A stretch of DNA of 64,000 nt. It comes from Sandaracinobacteroides hominis (GTDB lineage Bacteria > Pseudomonadota > Alphaproteobacteria > Sphingomonadales > Sphingomonadaceae). Numbering within the stretch: the stretch's first letter is position 1; every line of letters begins with the position of its first letter. Both the position numbers and the translations under genes were made by a program. The notes below the pieces were generated by a model. It saw only the letters and a program-made list of their open reading frames with translations, searched no databases and was not told the origin of the DNA. This document shows positions 62,101 to 64,000 of the stretch, in pieces. The stretch is taken from assembly GCF_016464365.1 (NCBI RefSeq), contig NZ_JADCUC010000004.1:338237-402236 (forward strand). Reading direction: 5' to 3'.

Positions 62101-64000
62101 GCAGCCCGCCGAAATCGAGGAACGGGTTCGCGGTCTGCCCGCTGGTCAGTCCCTCGCCACTCAGGCTCTGGCCCGCGCTTGAGGCGAGGATGAGGCCGGT
62201 GCCGCTGACGTTGGCGCGCGCATCGAAGGCGTTGCCGGCGCCGAAGGCAGCATTGCTGTAATCCGTGGTGATGGTGATGTTGCGCGTGCCCAGCGCCAGC
62301 CCGGCGCCGTTGTGGGCCAGCGTTGCCGCACTCAGGTTGCCGGTGGCGGCGCTGGCATCCAGCGTTGCGCCGGCATCCACGATCACCGCGCCCGCGCCCG
62401 TGAAGCGGCCGGTGGAGAGGGTTCCGCCGCTTGCCCGGATTCCGCCCGCGCCGGTGATCGCGGCATTGACGGTTCCAAAGCCCTGAATGGCGCCGCTGTT
62501 GGCGATGGAGGCTGCGTTGAAGCTGCCGCCGCCCACTTCCAGCAGACCGGCGTTGGTGAAGGCGCCGGCATTGGCCGAAACGGTATAGCTACGTCCGTTC
62601 AGGATCCGCAGGGCGCCGCCGCTGGCGTTGGTGGCAAGCGTCACCTCCAGAAGCTGGTTGCCGCTGCCCGAGCGGATTTCGCTGTTCGCGCCGGAGAGGC
62701 TGATGTCGGCCGCGCTGGTTGCAAGCGATGTCATCCCGGACGCTGTCTCGAAATCGAGCAATGCTGTCCCGCTGCCAGGGCTTTTCACGACCCATGTACC
62801 ACCGGAGAGCATTGTGCCCGATGCACCGGAGAGCGCGCCATTGATCTGAAGGGTGCCGCTTTCGACGCTGACGATGCCTGCGTTGGTGAAGCTGGTCTGG
62901 ACGTAGGTGGTGCCTGCGCCGGTCTTGCGATAGGTTCCGAGGTTCTCGAACAGGCCGGTGTTGCTGTTGGCTATAATCTGGCCATACGAGCTGGTCTGGT
63001 CGAGGAAGGTGGAGCCTGCGGCGTTGCGCAGCGTATCGGTGCCGGCGAGAGCGCCGCTGTTGAGGTAGATGGTGAAGTTCGAAGAGTCCGTGGTGACGCC
63101 GCCCTTGAACTCCAGCAGACGGCCGCCGTCGAGATTGATGCTCCCGCTGCCCAGCGTCACCGCGCCGTTGTGGATCGTCGAGCCGGTCCCGGTCTGGCTC
63201 TTGCTGCCTCCGCCGCCATAGCTCGCCGCACCGGTCACGGTCAGAACACCAGCGCCTGATAAGGTGCCGCCAGTCTGGGTGAAGCCGAGGATGCTGTCGG
63301 TTCCGCCGAAGTTGAACGTGCCGCCGTTTAGGATGAGGGCCTCGAGCTTTGCGCCTGCATCGGTGGCATTCAGCGTTCCGCTTTGCACCTGCACGGTTGG
63401 CAGGTTGACCGCGCCGGTGACGGTGATGGTTCCGCTGCTGACCCGGAGGAGGCCGCCCGCCGCGCCGGTGAGCGACGGGCCGTTGAGGCTGTGGGTGCCA
63501 CCGGAGAAGTGGAGCACCGCGCCGCTGGCGAGGTCGATCGTGCCGGACAGGGTGCTGTCGCCCGACAGGTTGAGCGTGCCCGCATCGATATCGACCGTTC
63601 CCGCATTGGTGAAGCTGGTCTGGACGTAGGTGGTGCCTGCGCCGGTCTTGCGATAGGTTCCGAGGTTCTCGAACAGGCCGGTGTTGCTGTTGGCTATAAT
63701 CTGGCCATACGAGCTGGTCTGGTCGAGGAAGGTGGAGCCTGCGGCGTTGCGCAGCGTATCGGTGCCGGCGAGAGCGCCGCTGTTGAGGTAGATGGTGAAG
63801 TTCGAAGAGTCCGTGGTGACGCCGCCCTTGAACTCCAGCAGACGGCCGCCGTCGAGATTGATGCTCCCGCTGCCCAGCGTCACCGCGCCGTTGTGGATCG
63901 TCGAGCCGGTCCCGGTCTGGCTCTTGCTGCCTCCGCCGCCATAGCTCGCCGCACCGGTCACGGTCAGAACACCAGCGCCTGATAAGGTGCCGCCAGTCTG
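59180..64000 (-). CDS. Giant repetitive PEP-CTERM surface protein (choice-of-anchor D repeats), N-terminus beyond window
   Basis: About 1607 codons are visible, open to the right edge. The order from the visible N-terminal side is: Gly/Ser/Thr-rich beta-helix-like repeats with autotransporter-like motifs (GTLNLSGDSTL, NAGTVDIDAG), about seven choice-of-anchor D (ASH-like) repeats of about 120 residues (SLSPTTINFGNVRMGSTPTSTVSI as one start, with TSGLG, SGTASFSFATNG), a PPPPPG linker and the PEP-CTERM tail IPEPSSWLMMIMGFGAVGVGIRVRRRK. It should be exported, cleaved by exosortase and placed at the surface, perhaps as an adhesin or matrix protein. Co-translated with two small TM proteins. Confidence 0.85.
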   Translation of the reverse strand, partial: QTGGTLSGAGVLTVTGAASYGGGGSKSQTGTGSTIHNGAVTLGSGSINLDGGRLLEFKGGVTTDSSNFTIYLNSGALAGTDTLRNAAGSTFLDQTSSYGQIIANSNTGLFENLGTYRKTGAGTTYVQTSFTNAGTVDIDAGTLNLSGDSTLSGTIDLASGAVLHFSGGTHSLNGPSLTGAAGGLLRVSSGTITVTGAVNLPTVQVQSGTLNATDAGAKLEALILNGGTFNFGGTDSILGFTQTGGTLSGAGVLTVTGAASYGGGGSKSQTGTGSTIHNGAVTLGSGSINLDGGRLLEFKGGVTTDSSNFTIYLNSGALAGTDTLRNAAGSTFLDQTSSYGQIIANSNTGLFENLGTYRKTGAGTTYVQTSFTNAGIVSVESGTLQINGALSGASGTMLSGGTWVVKSPGSGTALLDFETASGMTSLATSAADISLSGANSEIRSGSGNQLLEVTLATNASGGALRILNGRSYTVSANAGAFTNAGLLEVGGGSFNAASIANSGAIQGFGTVNAAITGAGGIRASGGTLSTGRFTGAGAVIVDAGATLDASAATGNLSAATLAHNGAGLALGTRNITITTDYSNAAFGAGNAFDARANVSGTGLILASSAGQSLSGEGLTSGQTANPFLDFGGLRAGESKTVTITITNTGTQTMLRGAVQGLNAPGVAVDGGQSFAILAGGTSTFNVTYVGSAGSLSGQSILVANNFANVANQTISLSGAVFRAAEASLSPTTINFGNVRMGSTPTSTVSIGNIALNDGFSEGLRVMGATASGAATAGSHSVGVIAAGAAGNATVGLSTTQAGAKSGSVSFALATDGEGTSGLGQQALSSQSVTIQGSVFAAANPTLPASIHVGNHRIGDVVSTSIQLTNSLVGGVPAGYQEGLDAAAAISGNFGGSGAVSNLAAGSSSMIVATLNTATAGAKSGTASFSFATNGSGTSGLATESLGNGSVTLTGGVFALANPTLLADLDFGNVQQGTVQTRTISVSNLLIGGVSAAFQEGLNASFGTVSGGFSGSGSVTNLAAGGVNSYSLIVTLDTTLAGAKAGQVQVVLASNGATTSGLGIVDLTPQFLEATASVQGGVYRLAEATVVPMTIDMGNRRVGDAAPAAVTITVSNSAIDDGYSEKLNGSIGSTSGRATASGSFTLLDAQASSTAIQVGINTSTAGANGSVTIALASNGEGTSGAGLTPLSSKTVALGGGVYRLADHDVDGPTSTIVARVGDATSTSVTVRNTAIADGYSEGLGITSSTETAGVSFGSVDGLLAAGGTRVVTATIDTTSAGTKSGTIGFEFTSDGTGTSGFAALGIGSESVTVQAQVYAAAQAAVTPTTLDFGTVRVGEAVSSKVIAISNVASGAFADSLVTGVGTAPEGFSVGSGPDALAAGASGEVVVSLDSSAAGQWSGVVDLGFVSRNPVLADLALDGQSVAVTATVNNHAAPVFTYSGTALTYDAGLGGYVYDFGTLSEGSSVSLAGFGLGNLVFGPADDLSGLVGDGLGGVFSLGSAFDIGLLQAGDVSDPFTIFVRTSTEGFFSGQLTFAGLGTNASDHIGEARTAKLFLSAKVVGGTPPPPPGAIPEPSSWLMMIMGFGAVGVGIRVRRRKMERDRLDA
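62883..63277 (-). repeat. Repeat unit part, copy 1 (period 723 bp)
   Basis: This 395-bp segment recurs at 63606-64000 with an offset of 723 bases; no difference was seen on reading. The repeat encodes SFTNAG, TYRKTGAGTTYVQ, STIHNGAVTLGSGSINLDGG and related. Confidence 0.85.
63606..64000 (-). repeat. Repeat unit part, copy 2 (to window edge)
   Basis: Matches 62883-63277 up to the last base of the window, so further copies may follow outside. Confidence 0.85.

Noticed and set aside
62883..64000. Tandem repeats at the right edge as a CRISPR array
   Set aside because: The unit is 723 bp and encodes protein in frame; no short repeat-spacer pattern.
49510..64000. Distal attachment site of the island (second copy of the tRNA-Ser end)
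   Set aside because: Searched by eye for GGTTCGAATCCCTCC after 49510 and not found in the window.

Overview
The window looks like a GC-rich alphaproteobacterial chromosome segment, most probably from a sphingomonad (Sphingomonadales). Four things point there: PEPxxWA-type PEP-CTERM tails (three genes), a UrcA family protein, an alpha-type SOS box (GAAC-N7-GAAC) in front of uvrA, and the gene order ppsR-maf-aroE-coaE-dnaQ running away from hemE-hemJ. In Caulobacter and Rickettsia the hemE side of this cluster carries the chromosomal replication origin. The ppsR/hemE gap here holds several DnaA-box-like 9-mers and an AT-rich end, so oriC is proposed at about 46.25-46.63 kb.

Layout. 0-2.2 kb: two coupled minus-strand genes of unknown function (one secreted and cut by the window edge) and a 5'-truncated relic. 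2.3-8.2 kb: exported and envelope proteins (DUF2092 protein, amidohydrolase lipoprotein, MetA-type outer-membrane protein, M20 peptidase). 10.2-15.4 kb: TerC protein, two alpha/beta hydrolases, an ALDH7-like dehydrogenase and free-methionine-sulfoxide reductase. 17.7-22.4 kb: uvrA with a diverged duplicate of its own 3' end behind it, plus GIY-YIG and DUF3800 genes. 23-31 kb: HAD hydrolase, PEP-CTERM proteins, UrcA, and an ECF sigma factor with a kinase-like TPR protein. 30.7-37.5 kb: nadC and nadA with an S9 peptidase and CPBP protease between them, then a 3-hydroxyacyl-CoA dehydrogenase. 37.9-48.1 kb: housekeeping genes on both sides of the proposed origin. 48.8-64 kb: hspQ, tRNA-Ser(CGA) and an integrated island.

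The most unusual pattern is a family of six cassettes at 8.3-10.2, 15.4-17.3, 37.7-37.9, 41.4-42.0, 44.0-45.4 and 48.1-48.8 kb. Each is bounded by inverted copies of one palindromic repeat (core GGGAAATSATTTCCC, outer edge GCCTCCGGCGGG). Cargo differs in each: a repressor/ImmA-DUF2188 module, a lipoprotein with IS remnants and an orphan membrane protein, a 2H phosphoesterase-like secreted protein, two different small membrane proteins, or no gene. They sit exactly at gene borders and split the otherwise conserved ppsR-maf and coaE-dnaQ junctions. This looks like a non-autonomous mobile cassette system; no transposase for it is visible here.

The island after tRNA-Ser(CGA) starts with a P4-type integrase and an IS5-family remnant. 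A PD-(D/E)xK-like nuclease gene follows, then an 1829-codon reading frame that joins the front part of a DUF4011/SF1 helicase (defence-island type) in frame to the rear helicase part of a MobF/TraI-like conjugative relaxase. The window ends inside a giant repetitive PEP-CTERM surface protein with 723-bp repeat units whose visible copies look identical.
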